Origin: Cellulomonas hominis
Lineage (GTDB): Bacteria; Actinomycetota; Actinomycetes; Actinomycetales; Cellulomonadaceae
Direction of reading: 5' to 3'
DNA length: 64,000 bases
NCBI RefSeq assembly: GCF_014201095.1
Contig: NZ_JACHDN010000001.1
Location: 1,736,001 to 1,800,000, forward strand
In this document: positions 30,382 to 39,507 of the stretch, piece after piece
Position numbering within the stretch: position 1 is the stretch's first letter
Layout of the letters: each line of letters opens with the position of its first letter
Notes under the pieces: generated by a model
Databases searched by the model: none
Seen by the model: the letters and a program-made list of their open reading frames with translations, nothing else
What the model was told of the DNA's origin: nothing
Position numbers and translations under genes: made by a program

Positions 30382-30861
30382 TGTGGATCACGGCGTCGGG
30401 CCGTGAGCGTTCGCCAGGACGCGACGTGCGCGAGAGGGTCGCGGCCCACGCGGCGACCGGCCGGGGACGTCCGTGCTCCGGACGACGCCTGACGCACGTT
30501 CCGGGGCCGTCGAGGTCGTCCACAACCGCGTCGTCCGGGCGCCGGCGGAGCCGGCTCCTCCTGCGGGACGGCGTGGGGTCGTGAGGTCGGCTCGGTCGGC
30601 CCGGCAGGGCCTTGACGGGCTGTGGATCTTCTTCCTAGACCTCTGTCGTCGTCATCGTCGCTTCTGTGGATCCTGGGGACGACGGGTATTCGTGCTGGTG
30701 GGCGCCTTGAGCGCGGTGTGCACGGCGCCTGTGGACCCGCTGGGGACGACGCGGACGGAGGTGGACGACGCCGGAGCCGTGCTTCTGCGTCCCCAGAGGC
30801 AGCAGGATCCGTCCACACGAATCAGGGGGGTCGTCCACCGGTATCCACAGACTCGTCCACA
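30382..30861. promoter_or_regulatory. oriC: Replication origin oriC (dnaN-dnaA intergenic)
   Basis: The 747-bp gap between dnaN and dnaA (30246-30992) holds no gene and about ten 9-mers at one or two mismatches from the DnaA box. They are at 30382, 30516, 30621, 30665, 30730, 30809, 30831, 30841 and 30853 (starts), in both orientations. Most forward boxes read TCGTCCACA or GTATCCACA, and most reverse ones TGTGGATCN. A short less GC-rich stretch, GCGTAATCGTCCC, lies at 30867-30879, beside the boxes at 30841 and 30853. Position, orientation of flanking genes and box density fit an actinobacterial oriC. Confidence 0.85.
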
Positions 30862-30992
30862 GGTGTGCGTAATCGTCCCAGGGCTGATTCCTGCGCCCTG
30901 CGGGGACGTGCGCGAACGGCCCCGCGCCCGGACGCGCGAGGACCCCCGCTCCGGGGTCGGTGCGGGGGTCCTGACGAGGCGCGGGACGGCGG

Positions 30993-32477
30993 TCAGCCGC
31001 GGCTCTCCTGCTTGATGCGGTTGGTCAGCTCGGTGACCTGGTTGAAGATCGAGCGCCGCTCGGCCATGAGCTCGCGGATCTTGCGGTTCGCGTGCATGAC
31101 GGTGGTGTGGTCGCGGCCGCCGAACGCCTGGCCGATCTTCGGCAGCGACAGGTCGGTGAGCTCGCGGCACAGGTACATCGCGATCTGCCGGGCGGTCACC
31201 AGGACGCGCGAGCGGGACGACCCGCACAGGTCCTCGATCGTGAGGCCGAAGTACGCCGCCGTCTGCCCGATGACGGCCGTCGCGGTGATGTCCGCCTGGT
31301 CGTCGTCGGTGATGAGGTCCTTCAGCACGATCTCGGCCAGCGACAGGTCCACCTGCTGCCGGTTGAGGTTCGCGAAGGCCGTGACCCGGATCAGCGCGCC
31401 CTCGAGCTCGCGGATGTTCGTCGAGATCTTGGAGGCGATGTACTCGTGGACGTCGTCCGGCGCCTGGAGCTTGTCGTTGGCGGACTTCTTCCGGAGGATC
31501 GCGATGCGGGTCTCGAGGTCCGGCGGCTGGACGTCGGTGATGAGTCCCCACTCGAACCGGGACCGCATCCGGTCCTCGAAGCCGTTGAGCTGCTTCGGCG
31601 GCAGGTCGGACGTCAGCACGATCTGCTTGTTCGCGTTGTGCAGGGTGTTGAACGTGTGGAAGAACTCCTCCATCGTCTGTTCCTTGCCCTGCAGGAACTG
31701 GATGTCGTCGATGAGCAGGACGTCCACCTCGCGGTAGCGGCGCTGGAACGCCCCGGCCCTGCCCTCCGAGATGGAGTTGATGAAGTCGTTGGTGAACTCC
31801 TCGGAGTTCACGTAGCGCACCCGCACCGACGGGTACAGGTTCCGGGCGTAGTGCCCGATGGCGTGCAGCAGGTGCGTCTTGCCCAGACCCGAGTCGCCGT
31901 AGATGAACAGCGGGTTGTACGCCTTCGCGGGGGCCTCGGCCACGGCCACGGCCGCAGCGTGCGCGAACCGGTTGGACGAGCCGATGACGAAGGTCTCGAA
32001 CAGGTACTTCGGGTTCAGGCGGGCCGGCTCGACGCTCGGCGTCGGGCCGGCGGGCTCCCGCCGGAACGGCTCGGCGCGGACGGGCTCGACGTGCGCGCTG
32101 TCCCCGGTGCTCGGGTGGCCCGTGGCGGCCGGCGCTGCGGCGGGGACGGGCTCGTCCTCCGGGCCCCGGGCCGTCGGCGGCGTGGCGGTGAGGCCGGCGG
32201 CGCCCGTCTCCAGCGAGGGGTCGACGGTGATCGCGAACCGGGCCTCGCGGCCGAGGGCGGTGGCGAGGGCGTCGGAGACCTCCTGCCGGACCCGCGTCTC
32301 CAGGTAGTCCTTGGTCAGGTCGTTGCCGACCGCCAGCAGCATCGTCCCGTCGAGCAGGCCGAGCGGCTTCGCGAGCCGGACGAAGGCGAGCTGGCGCGGC
32401 GTGATGTCCGGGCTCACCTCGAGCTGCGCCATCGCGGCCGACCAGACCTGGCCCAGCTGATCGTCCTGTCCTGACAC
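30993..32477 (-). CDS. dnaA: Chromosomal replication initiator DnaA
   Basis: A 494-residue AAA+ protein that melts oriC. It has an N-terminal helicase-loading domain (1-80), a Pro/Ala-rich linker (about 95-150), the AAA+ domain with Walker A GDSGLGKT (194-201) and Walker B LLIDDIQ (about 254-260), and C-terminal domain IV with the DnaA-box-binding signature [13 protein letters not shown]. The GTG start ([12 protein letters not shown]) has GAGG 7 bp upstream. A longer frame begins with an unrelated stretch and would overlap the regulatory boxes. DnaA boxes flank it on both sides, consistent with autoregulation. Confidence 0.97.
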   Translation of the reverse strand: MSGQDDQLGQVWSAAMAQLEVSPDITPRQLAFVRLAKPLGLLDGTMLLAVGNDLTKDYLETRVRQEVSDALATALGREARFAITVDPSLETGAAGLTATPPTARGPEDEPVPAAAPAATGHPSTGDSAHVEPVRAEPFRREPAGPTPSVEPARLNPKYLFETFVIGSSNRFAHAAAVAVAEAPAKAYNPLFIYGDSGLGKTHLLHAIGHYARNLYPSVRVRYVNSEEFTNDFINSISEGRAGAFQRRYREVDVLLIDDIQFLQGKEQTMEEFFHTFNTLHNANKQIVLTSDLPPKQLNGFEDRMRSRFEWGLITDVQPPDLETRIAILRKKSANDKLQAPDDVHEYIASKISTNIRELEGALIRVTAFANLNRQQVDLSLAEIVLKDLITDDDQADITATAVIGQTAAYFGLTIEDLCGSSRSRVLVTARQIAMYLCRELTDLSLPKIGQAFGGRDHTTVMHANRKIRELMAERRSIFNQVTELTNRIKQESRG

Positions 32478-32533
32478 CTGTACCTCGCTGCCGTCGTGTG
32501 TGGCGTGGTCGAGTGTCGCACGCACCGGGTGGT

Positions 32534-32655
32534 GCATCCACAGACTTGTCCACACCTGTGCGTGACGCGGGATCACGGGAGTTCCCGGCCACGCAGGCGG
32601 TCGGAGTGCCCCTCAGGTGCGTACTTGTCCACAGGGCCGGGTGATCCTGTCCACG
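32534..32655. promoter_or_regulatory. DnaA boxes upstream of dnaA (autoregulatory region)
   Basis: Two perfect TTGTCCACA boxes (32546-32554 and 32625-32633) plus related GCATCCACA (32534-32542) and CTGTCCACG (32647-32655), all in the dnaA-rpmH divergent gap. A small inverted repeat GCATCGA...TCGATGC lies at 32681-32697. Such boxes in front of dnaA usually repress its own promoter. Confidence 0.75.
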
Positions 32656-32787
32656 GGGTGGGGACCGGTCGCTGCGGGACGCATCGAGCGTCGATGCTAG
32701 TGGGCCGCGGAGGCGCACGGGAGAGGGTGAGCGGTCCCGGGTGGGTACCGGGGTCCGCCCCGGCGCGCGGGGCCCCGTCCTCGCGGT

Positions 32788-32816
32788 TTGACCCTCGCGC
32801 ACGGGCGACGTAACGT
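32788..32816 (+). promoter_or_regulatory. Candidate rpmH promoter
   Basis: A -35-like TTGACC (32788-32793), a 17-bp spacer and a TAnnnT-type -10 TAACGT (32811-32816). It fits the loose sigma-70 consensus of actinobacteria, 140 bp upstream of the rpmH start. No other good candidate was seen in this orientation. Confidence 0.5.
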
Positions 32817-32955
32817 TGACCAGCCTTCCTGATGGCTCCTGCTGGCGTGCCCCGACGTCGGCCGCGTCGACGACGTGGGTACCGGAGCAGTCGAGCACGG
32901 GCACACCGACCTGGCCGGACGTCCGGCCGATGCACCGAAGTACTTGGAGACCATC

Positions 32956-33093
32956 GTGAGCAAGCGGACCTTCCAGCCGAACAACCGGCGGCGCGCCAAG
33001 ACCCACGGCTTCCGTCTGCGCATGCGGACCCGTGCCGGCCGCGCGATCCTCGCCGCCCGCCGGCGCAAGGGTCGCGCCGAGCTGTCGGCCTGA
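32956..33093 (+). CDS. rpmH: 50S ribosomal protein L34
   Basis: 45 residues, very basic, opening [15 protein letters not shown] and with the signature [18 protein letters not shown] start with GGAGA at 32946-32950. It begins the rpmH-rnpA-yidD-yidC-jag-rsmG cluster and diverges from dnaA. Confidence 0.97.
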   Translation: MSKRTFQPNNRRRAKTHGFRLRMRTRAGRAILAARRRKGRAELSA

Positions 33094-33107
33094 CACCACC
33101 CGTCGCG

Positions 33108-33491
33108 GTGCTGCCCGCCGCACACCGGATGCGCCGGTCCGCCGACTTCGAGCGGGCCGTGCGCGGCGGTGCGCGGGCCGGGCGGAACACGCTCGTGGTG
33201 CACCTCGTGACGCGAACCGACCCCGGACCTGGTCCGGCGGTCGGTTTCGTCGTGTCCAAGGGTGTCGGCAACGCGGTGACGCGGAACCTCGTGAAGCGCC
33301 GGCTGCGAGCCCTCACGGCCGACCGCCTGGGCAGCCTGCCGGCCGACGCGGACCTCGTGGTCCGGGCGCTCGCGCCCGCCGCCGAGGTCGACTACGCCAC
33401 GCTCGGCCGGGACCTCGACGGCGCCCTGCGCACGGCGGCACGCCGCCGGGACGAGCGCGCCGCCTCCGGTGTCGCCGGGGGGTCGCGATGA
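33108..33491 (+). CDS. rnpA: Ribonuclease P protein component
   Basis: 127 residues. It contains the RNR motif region [15 protein letters not shown] and an opening [18 protein letters not shown] typical of the family. It assists the RNase P RNA in 5' maturation of tRNAs. The GTG at 33108 is taken as start, 14 bp after rpmH. The stop overlaps the yidD start (ATGA). Confidence 0.94.
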   Translation: MLPAAHRMRRSADFERAVRGGARAGRNTLVVHLVTRTDPGPGPAVGFVVSKGVGNAVTRNLVKRRLRALTADRLGSLPADADLVVRALAPAAEVDYATLGRDLDGALRTAARRRDERAASGVAGGSR

Positions 33492-33814
33492 GCGGCGCCG
33501 CGGGCGCTCCGGGGTCCGCGGTCGCCCGCGGGCTGCGCGGCGTCGTCCGGCTGCCGCGCCGCCTGCTCGTGCTCCTGATCCGCGGGTACCAGCGGTTCCT
33601 GTCCCCGCTCACCCCGCCGACCTGCCGGTTCTACCCGTCGTGCTCCGCCTACGCCGTCATCGCCCTCGAGCGGCACGGCGTCATCCGGGGCACGCGGCTG
33701 GCGGTCTGGCGCATCCTGCGCTGCAACCCGTGGAACCCGGGCGGCATCGACGACGTTCCACCGGCGGGGTCGCACCGTCGACACCCGCACGGCGCGGTCG
33801 CCTCCGCGCACTGA
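33488..33814 (+). CDS. yidD: YidD membrane-insertion factor
   Basis: 108 residues. The family core is intact: [32 protein letters not shown] and the [17 protein letters not shown] block, with the three conserved Cys. An amphipathic N-terminal helix precedes it. It assists YidC. ATG overlaps the rnpA stop. Confidence 0.94.
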   Translation: MSGAAGAPGSAVARGLRGVVRLPRRLLVLLIRGYQRFLSPLTPPTCRFYPSCSAYAVIALERHGVIRGTRLAVWRILRCNPWNPGGIDDVPPAGSHRRHPHGAVASAH

Positions 33815-33833
33815 CCACCTGGAGAGTTCCCCG

Positions 33834-35105
33834 ATGAGCTGGTTCGACGGCCTGCTGTACCCGATCATGGTCGTGGTCGCCTGGATCATGGTCCAGTTCC
33901 ACTCCTTCTTCGACTGGCTCGGGCTCGACCCGGCCGGCGGGGCGGCGTGGGGCCTGTCGATCGTCGGCCTCGTGATCGTCATGCGGATCCTCCTGATCCC
34001 GCTCTTCTTCAAGCAGATCAAGGCGTCCCGCGGCATGCAGATGCTCGCGCCGGACATGAAGAAGATCCAGGCGAAGTACAAGGGGAAGACCGACCCCGCG
34101 TCCCGCGAGGCGATGAGCCGCGAGACGATGGAGCTCTACCGGAAGCACGGCACGAACCCGTTCTCGTCCTGCCTGCCGATCCTGGCGCAGTCCCCGATCT
34201 TCTTCGCCCTGTTCCGGGTGCTGAACTCGCTGCCGCTGCTCGCCTCGGGGGAGTACCCGCGGCCGAACCTCGGGCCGCTGACGCAGGACCTCGCCGCGCA
34301 GGCGGAGAGCGCCACCATCCTGGGCGCGCCGCTGTCGGCCACCTTCATGAATGCCGACCAGTTCGGCTCGGCGGCGATGAACGTCCGGATCGTCACGATC
34401 CTGCTCGTCGTCGCGATGTCGGTCACGACGTTCACCACCCAGCGCCAGCTGACGATGAAGAACATGCCGCCGGCCGCCCTCGAGGGCCCGATGGCGCAGC
34501 AGCAGAAGATGCTGATGTACGTCTTCCCGCTGATCTTCGCCTTCTCCGGCGTGAACTTCCCGATCGGTGTCCTCATCTACTGGACCACGACCAACCTGTG
34601 GTCGATGGGTCAGCAGTTCTACACGATCCGCAAGATGCCGGCCCCGGGCTCGCAGGCCGAGGCCGCGATGCAGGCACGGAAGGCCAAGAAGGCGGCCCAC
34701 CGGGGGGTGACGATCGAGGAGGGCGGCAGCACCCTCACGATCGAGGAGGCGCGACCCGTGTCCGGCCAGCGGCAGCAGCCGGTGCGCAAGGACCGGGCGA
34801 AGAAGTCCGGTGGGCCGAAGCCGGCCGGGACCGCGTCCAGCGCGTCGTCGGCACCGACCGCGGGCGGTCCCTCGGCGGCGTCCGGGGCCGGGACCGGGGC
34901 GGCGTCCGGGGCCGGGACCGGGGCGGCGTCCGGGAAGGGCCAGGCCGGCGGAGCCGCGAAGGGCCAGGCCGGTGCGGCCGGCTCGGGCTCGGGCGGCTCG
35001 GGCTCGGGCGGCTCGGGCAAGAAGAAGCGCGGCGCCGGCGGCGCGGCAGGGGCGGCGGGCGGCTCGACCGAGGCCACCCCGCGCACCGGCAAGACCGACG
35101 ACTGA
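33834..35105 (+). CDS. yidC: YidC membrane protein insertase
   Basis: 423 residues. It is the short actinobacterial type without the large periplasmic domain of E. coli. About five membrane spans lie in residues 1-260, including VWGLSIVGLVIVMRILLIPL and PIFFALFRVLNSLP. The cytoplasmic tail after about 265 is basic and then becomes a low-complexity Gly/Ser/Ala stretch (repeats of GAGTGAAS and GSGGSGSG) ending in a KKKRG box that could bind ribosomes. ATG with GGAGAG upstream. Coupled in the operon with yidD and jag. Confidence 0.96.
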   Translation: MSWFDGLLYPIMVVVAWIMVQFHSFFDWLGLDPAGGAAWGLSIVGLVIVMRILLIPLFFKQIKASRGMQMLAPDMKKIQAKYKGKTDPASREAMSRETMELYRKHGTNPFSSCLPILAQSPIFFALFRVLNSLPLLASGEYPRPNLGPLTQDLAAQAESATILGAPLSATFMNADQFGSAAMNVRIVTILLVVAMSVTTFTTQRQLTMKNMPPAALEGPMAQQQKMLMYVFPLIFAFSGVNFPIGVLIYWTTTNLWSMGQQFYTIRKMPAPGSQAEAAMQARKAKKAAHRGVTIEEGGSTLTIEEARPVSGQRQQPVRKDRAKKSGGPKPAGTASSASSAPTAGGPSAASGAGTGAASGAGTGAASGKGQAGGAAKGQAGAAGSGSGGSGSGGSGKKKRGAGGAAGAAGGSTEATPRTGKTDD

Positions 35106-35148
35106 GACCTCGCGCCCCGGCGCGGCCACGTTCCACGGAGGAGCACAC

Positions 35149-35661
35149 ATGACCACACCGACCGACGCGACCGGCGAGGCCGGCGCCGCCTCCCGCCTCG
35201 AGGAGGAGGGCGAGATCGCGGCCGACTACCTCGAGGAGCTGCTCGACATCGCCGACCTCGACGGCGACATCGACATCGACGTCGACCACGGCCGCGCGGC
35301 CGTCGAGATCGTCGCCGAGGAGGGCACCGAGCACGCGCTCCGCCGGCTCGTCGGCCAGGACGGCGAGGTGCTCGACGCGCTGCAGGAGCTGACCCGGCTC
35401 GCGGTCCAGGCGAAGACCGGTGACCGCAGCCGTCTGATGCTCGACATCGCCGGCTACCGCGCTGCTCGGAAGGCCGAGCTCGTCACGGTCGCTGAGCGGG
35501 CGATCGCCGAGGCGCGGGAGTCCGGCACCGAGGTGTCGCTCGAGCCGATGAACCCGTTCGAGCGCAAGGTCGTGCACGACGCGGTGGCCGCAGCGGGGCT
35601 GTCCTCCGACTCGGAGGGCATCGAGCCGGCGCGGTACGTGGTGATCAAGCCCGCCGTCTGA
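35149..35661 (+). CDS. jag: Jag/KhpB family RNA-binding protein (KH-R3H)
   Basis: 170 residues. A KH domain (about 25-100, EIAADYLEELLDIADLD, VLDALQELTRLAV) and an R3H domain (about 105-165, with FERKVVHDAVAAAG and EPARYVVIKP) are present. The N-terminal Jag_N domain of the firmicute proteins is absent, as usual in actinobacteria. It probably binds small RNAs or mRNAs. ATG with GGAGGAG at 35137-35143. It is followed by a terminator and then by an unusually long gap before rsmG. Confidence 0.92.
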   Translation: MTTPTDATGEAGAASRLEEEGEIAADYLEELLDIADLDGDIDIDVDHGRAAVEIVAEEGTEHALRRLVGQDGEVLDALQELTRLAVQAKTGDRSRLMLDIAGYRAARKAELVTVAERAIAEARESGTEVSLEPMNPFERKVVHDAVAAAGLSSDSEGIEPARYVVIKPAV

Positions 35662-35671
35662 CCGTTCGGCG

Positions 35672-35694
35672 AGTTCGTCAGGAGCCAACGAGAG
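35672..35694 (+). repeat. 23-bp direct repeat, copy 1
   Basis: An exact 23-bp copy (starting AGTTCGTCAGGAGCC, ending CGAGAG) of 37185-37207. It lies just after jag and overlaps the left side of its terminator. The two copies enclose about 1.5 kb of gene-free DNA. Confidence 0.85.
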
Positions 35695-35721
35695 GCCGGT
35701 CCCGGGAGGGGCCGGCCTCTC
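35690..35721 (+). terminator. Terminator after jag
   Basis: A 10-bp stem (GAGAGGCCGG at 35690-35699 with CCGGCCTCTC at 35712-35721) and a 12-nt loop, followed by GTCGGGG. It ends the rpmH-rnpA-yidD-yidC-jag transcript. Confidence 0.7.
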
Positions 35722-36815
35722 GTCGGGGGAGGCGGACGCCTCTCAGAGCGTCGTGGCGAACGCGGGTGAGTGGCGGGATCACGGTGGGCGTAGGGAAGCA
35801 GCCAGCCTGACGCCGGCGAGGGCTCGGGGTCGGTGGGGCATCTCGCGATGAGGTCGACCGCTCGCTGGGGGCGGGAACTCGTGGCGGCCGCGGTGGAGGC
35901 CGTCGAGCGCCTGCGGGAGCACGGGGGTGGGGCGCCCGGATGATGACCGCCTCGGGCCAGTTCTCCGTTTCCCGTGGGACGGGTGCGCGCGGATCGACCG
36001 ACGTTCCAAGCGGTCGGCTCGGACTGCGCCTGGGAGGGCGCATCGTTCGGCGTGGCGTGGTGGTGGTTGGCACAGTCCGCGCGCACTGCGTACCTGCGCG
36101 ACGCGCGCTGCGGCTCCGGTGCGTTCTCCACGGCAGGTTCGCGGTTCGCGGCCCACGCGCGCCGCGGACAGAGGCGATGCGAGGGGGACCGTCCCGGGTT
36201 CGCCTGGCTGCGGGAGCTGCGCCGTCGATCGTCGACGCGGTGCGGCGGGTCGGTGATCGTGCGAAGGGCGGGAGGGCGCGTCTCCGGAGGGCTGCGTCGC
36301 CGTGCTCCCTGGGGATGCGAGGTGTCGTCGAGCGAAGCGGCCGTGGCCGCGGGTATCGCTGTCGTCGCTTTTGGGAGACCGCGTCCCGGGGGTCCACCGC
36401 CGGTGTCGGGGGACGGGTGGCCGTGAGTCTCCCGGAGCCGGGCGCCGGTCGCGGGGATCCAGCGTGGTCGCGCGTGCCCGAGGGCGCGCGGTGTCGTCTC
36501 GGCAGCAGAGGGCAGCCGTGGGGCCCGGTGACCTCGGGCCGTCGGCCGGAGCGGGAGTGGTCGTGCGCGCCGAGTGTCTTCGGGGGCGTCCAGTGCAGGG
36601 TGGTCGTCGTCCCCAGTGGCATCGACTCGGCGAACGCCCGGCGTGGACCCTCGACTGCTGTGCCTGCGCGCTCCGCGTGCGGGCAGCCGAACGGCCGTGG
36701 TCGGGCCGACTGGCGTCCCGAGGTAGCTGGTGCCGCGCGAGTCGCGCTCAGTGCCGCTTGCCTCGGTGCGTGGGACACGCTCCTGGCGTGCTGAGGCGGC
36801 GCGGCTTCAGCGCGG

Positions 36816-36831
36816 TGTTCCACGTGAAACG
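36816..36831 (+). promoter_or_regulatory. parS: parS site 1
   Basis: TGTTCCACGTGAAACG, two mismatches from the 16-bp ParB-binding consensus TGTTTCACGTGAAACA. It lies in non-coding DNA, 2.7 kb before parA. Confidence 0.85.
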
Positions 36832-37184
36832 GCGTCGCCGCGCGTCGCGGCCTGCGATGGCGAGGCGCGCGGTGGCCTCTGCGTGCGGTATGGCCCGATG
36901 CGCTCCTATCTCTCGCGTGGTGGGCGTGGGCGCGACCGTCGGCCTCGGCGTTGATCGGGAGTGATGGCGACAGCGACATCGAGTCGGCGCGCGTTTGCTG
37001 CGCTACGCCGCAGACCGCGACGGCGAGAACGGTTCAGCCCGCGCGCGCGGTCGCAGCCCGGCCGAGTCCCCCGTCGCTTGCGGATTCGTCGGAGTCCGAG
37101 GGGCCGGCGCTCGGGGGAGAGATGCTGGCCGGGTACCGAGCGATGGCCGACACCGGTCCACTGCGTCGGCGAACGCCCCTCAGA

Positions 37185-37207
37185 AGTTCGTCAGGAGCCA
37201 ACGAGAG
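37185..37207 (+). repeat. 23-bp direct repeat, copy 2
   Basis: An exact match to 35672-35694, here without any hairpin. Flanks of the two copies differ, so the identity is limited to 23 bp. Confidence 0.85.
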
Positions 37208-37567
37208 CGCAGGAGGGCCACCAACCGCGCCGGAACCTTGGGGTCGGACGCCGTCTCAGGGCCTCCTGGTGAACCCAGACCAGCGCGCGCGGGGCCTGAT
37301 CGGCGCCGGTTGTTCAGGGCGAGCCTCCCAGGCTTGCTCGGGTGCACTTCGGTGGCTCGTCGAGCCGCCTCTGGGTCACAGCCCATGCCCGGGCAACGAG
37401 GCGTGGTCTGTCGACCACGTGCTCCCGTCGTCTTCTCCGGGTGCGGCGGTCGATGGTCCCCGTGGCCGACTTCCCCTAAGTCGACCGGCGCGTCCGTGGA
37501 GGGAAGTGGTCAGCCGCGGGTACCGGGCGGGCCGGACTCCCCCGCAGCGGGGCGCCATCACAGGCGT

Positions 37568-37583
37568 CGTTTCACGTGGAACA
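37568..37583 (+). promoter_or_regulatory. parS: parS site 2
   Basis: CGTTTCACGTGGAACA, two mismatches from the parS consensus. It lies in the gene-free region. Confidence 0.85.
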
Positions 37584-37900
37584 GGATTTGCCTGCCGGAC
37601 GGTCGGCGACCAGATGCCCGATCGGGCCGGGCCGACGCGAGGCGCCAGGTGCGTGCGGGGTTGCACATGGGCGCGTGCGGGACGCTGGACGACTACGCGC
37701 CGCTGGGCGCGTCACGCGTGAGCCCGTCTCGGGCGAACGGTGCTGCTCGCGCCGCTAGGGCTTCGGCCGGCCCAGGTTCCACGGTGGCGCATGCGGAGCG
37801 CGCAGCCGGCGCGCTCGGCGCAGACCCGACGAACCGCTTCGCGAGACGTGCGCAGGGCGTCTCGTGGGGCGGAGGCAAGTCGCCCCCCCAGGGTGGAGCC

Positions 37901-38092
37901 AGGTCATCACGCGTGGGGGTAGGAGCAGGTCACTTCGCATGGGCCAGAAGCAGGTCACTTCTGGCGAGCTGCGTGCAGCTCGCTTCGCGTGGGGTCGGAG
38001 GGGCTCGCTTCGCGTGGGCGGAGCGGCTCGCTTTGCGGGGGTGGGGGCGGCTCGCTTTGCGGGTGGGAGCGGCTCGTTCCGCGGGGGAGGGC
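37901..38092. repeat. Eight-unit tandem repeat of 22-26 bp
   Basis: Imperfect units starting at 37901, 37927, 37952, 37977, 38002, 38025, 38049 and 38071, each beginning with GGTCACTTCGC- or GGCTCGCTTCGCG-like sequence followed by a G-rich tail (GTGGG...GGAGC). Spacing shortens from 26 to 22 bp along the array. It is not a CRISPR array, as no unique spacers separate the units. Confidence 0.8.
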
Positions 38093-38186
38093 TCGGTGGC
38101 GTGGCGTCCACGGGACCGCTGCACGTCGTGGGATGAGCACGTTCGGGGAGGTGACCCGAGACCGAGTCACATGCGGCACGGGCGCC

Positions 38187-38202
38187 GGTTTCACGTGAAA
38201 CG
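38187..38202 (+). promoter_or_regulatory. parS: parS site 3
   Basis: GGTTTCACGTGAAACG, with the complete 14-bp palindromic core GTTTCACGTGAAAC. This is the best match in the window. Confidence 0.9.
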
Positions 38203-38587
38203 GCGGCACGGCGGCACGGCGACGCGGCGCGCGCCGGACCGCCGCGGACGGCCGGCGCGACGGGCCAAGCCGCGGCCGCCCGGCGCGACGGACCAGGCCG
38301 CGGCCGCGCGACGCAATGTAGAGCGGCGGATCTGCCGGTCCGCCCAGCACGCCGTGACGGCCGCGGCCGTCCCACGCGACTTGCGCGATGTCCCCGTGAA
38401 CCCCGCCGCGGGGAACGACCGGGATGACGGGGACCGCCACGTGCGCGACACCGCCCGGCGGGGGACGGCCCGTGCCCCTGACCTGCGGCCGCGACGAGCC
38501 GCGGTCGGTGCTGCACCGCTTCGCCGTCCCCCGGAGGCCGCGACCAACCGCCAGCGAGTGGCCGCATGGCCCGGCCAGGACGGGGCG

Positions 38588-38603
38588 TGTTCCACGTGAA
38601 ACG
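38588..38603 (+). promoter_or_regulatory. parS: parS site 4
   Basis: TGTTCCACGTGAAACG, identical to site 1. It lies 137 bp upstream of the rsmG start. Confidence 0.85.
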
Positions 38604-38739
38604 TCGATCCTCGACACCTGGGGACCATGCGCAATCGCGCCGGTCAACCGGGGTACCGTAGAGCGTCATCGCGCGCACCCGGACCGACCCGGACGGGCAC
38701 GCGAACCACCGCCCGAGTCCGACACCCCAGGGGAGTGCT

Positions 38740-39507
38740 GTGCGGTCAGAGTCTGCGTCCGTCCCCGAGGACGAGGCGCGCGCCCTGACGGCCGATCCGC
38801 TCGACGGCGATCCGCGCCTGCCGGCGCACTTCGGCCCGGCCTGGGCGGCGGTCGACGGCTTCCACGGGCTGCTCCGCGACCAGGGCGTCCTGCGCGGCCT
38901 CGTCGGACCGCGCGAGGTCGGCCGTCTCTGGGAGCGGCACCTGGTGAACTCCGCCGCGGTGGTGCCCTTCCTGCCGGAGACCGGCCGGATCATCGACGTC
39001 GGCAGCGGCGCAGGTCTGCCGGGTGTCGTGATCGCGGCGATGCGCCCGGACGCCGAGGTGGTGCTCCTCGAGCCGATGGAGCGCCGCACCGACTGGCTGA
39101 CGGAAGTGGTCGGGGAGCTCAGCCTCGGGAACGTCCGCGTCGTGCGCGGACGGGCCGAGGACCAGGCCGGCTCGCTCGTGGGCGACGCGGTGACAGCCCG
39201 CGCGGTGGCGGCGCTGGACAAGCTCTATGGCTGGACGTTGCCGCTGCTCAGGGTGGGTGGGCGCCTCGTCGCCCTCAAGGGCGGACGCGCGCGGGCGGAG
39301 GCCGAGCAGGGTGCGGACGCGGGTCGCCGGCTCGGCGGGGGTCCGGCGGAGATCCTCGTGGCTCCGACCCTCGATGGTCTGGAACCGACGAGCGTCGTGG
39401 TGGTGGAGAAGGTGGCAGCGGGCGACCAGCGGCCCGCGCGTGTTTCACGTGGAACCGAGAGCGGGTCGCGCGCGACGCGGCGCTCGACGAAGGGACATCG
39501 CCGGTGA
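38740..39507 (+). CDS. rsmG: 16S rRNA (guanine527-N7)-methyltransferase RsmG
   Basis: A 255-residue SAM-dependent methyltransferase. Motif I reads [16 protein letters not shown], and the [22 protein letters not shown] and LKGGRARAE blocks follow the family. The C-terminal 40 residues (from about 216) are a basic tail outside the domain. Its coding DNA includes parS site 5. GTG start with GGGGAG 6 bp upstream. The stop overlaps the parA start as GTGA. Confidence 0.94.
   Translation: MRSESASVPEDEARALTADPLDGDPRLPAHFGPAWAAVDGFHGLLRDQGVLRGLVGPREVGRLWERHLVNSAAVVPFLPETGRIIDVGSGAGLPGVVIAAMRPDAEVVLLEPMERRTDWLTEVVGELSLGNVRVVRGRAEDQAGSLVGDAVTARAVAALDKLYGWTLPLLRVGGRLVALKGGRARAEAEQGADAGRRLGGGPAEILVAPTLDGLEPTSVVVVEKVAAGDQRPARVSRGTESGSRATRRSTKGHRR
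39441..39456 (+). promoter_or_regulatory. parS: parS site 5 (inside rsmG 3' end)
   Basis: TGTTTCACGTGGAACC, two mismatches from consensus. It is translated in the basic tail of RsmG, 48 bp before parA. Confidence 0.85.

Larger units (their letters stand above)
35722..38739. other. Gene-free region between jag and rsmG carrying parS sites
   Basis: A stretch of about 3.0 kb with no credible gene on either strand. Open frames exist, but their products are Arg/Gly/Ala/Pro-rich and carry no family features. It contains four parS sites, a 23-bp direct repeat (second copy at 37185) and an eight-unit tandem repeat (37901-38092). In most genomes of this group jag and rsmG are close together, so this is an insertion or expansion of non-coding DNA beside the origin. 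It could be the chromosome's centromere-like region. Confidence 0.7.

Noticed and set aside
35966..35981. A parS-like sequence CGTTTCCCGTGGGACG
   Set aside because: Five mismatches from the consensus, including the central A of CACGTG, so ParB binding is unlikely.
37901..38092. Possible CRISPR array
   Set aside because: Units are continuous, of unequal length and without unique spacers, and no cas genes are present.
35678..38599. Several frames of 200-530 codons between jag and rsmG
   Set aside because: They overlap each other on both strands, cross parS sites and repeats, and their products are Arg/Gly/Ala/Pro-rich with no conserved motif.
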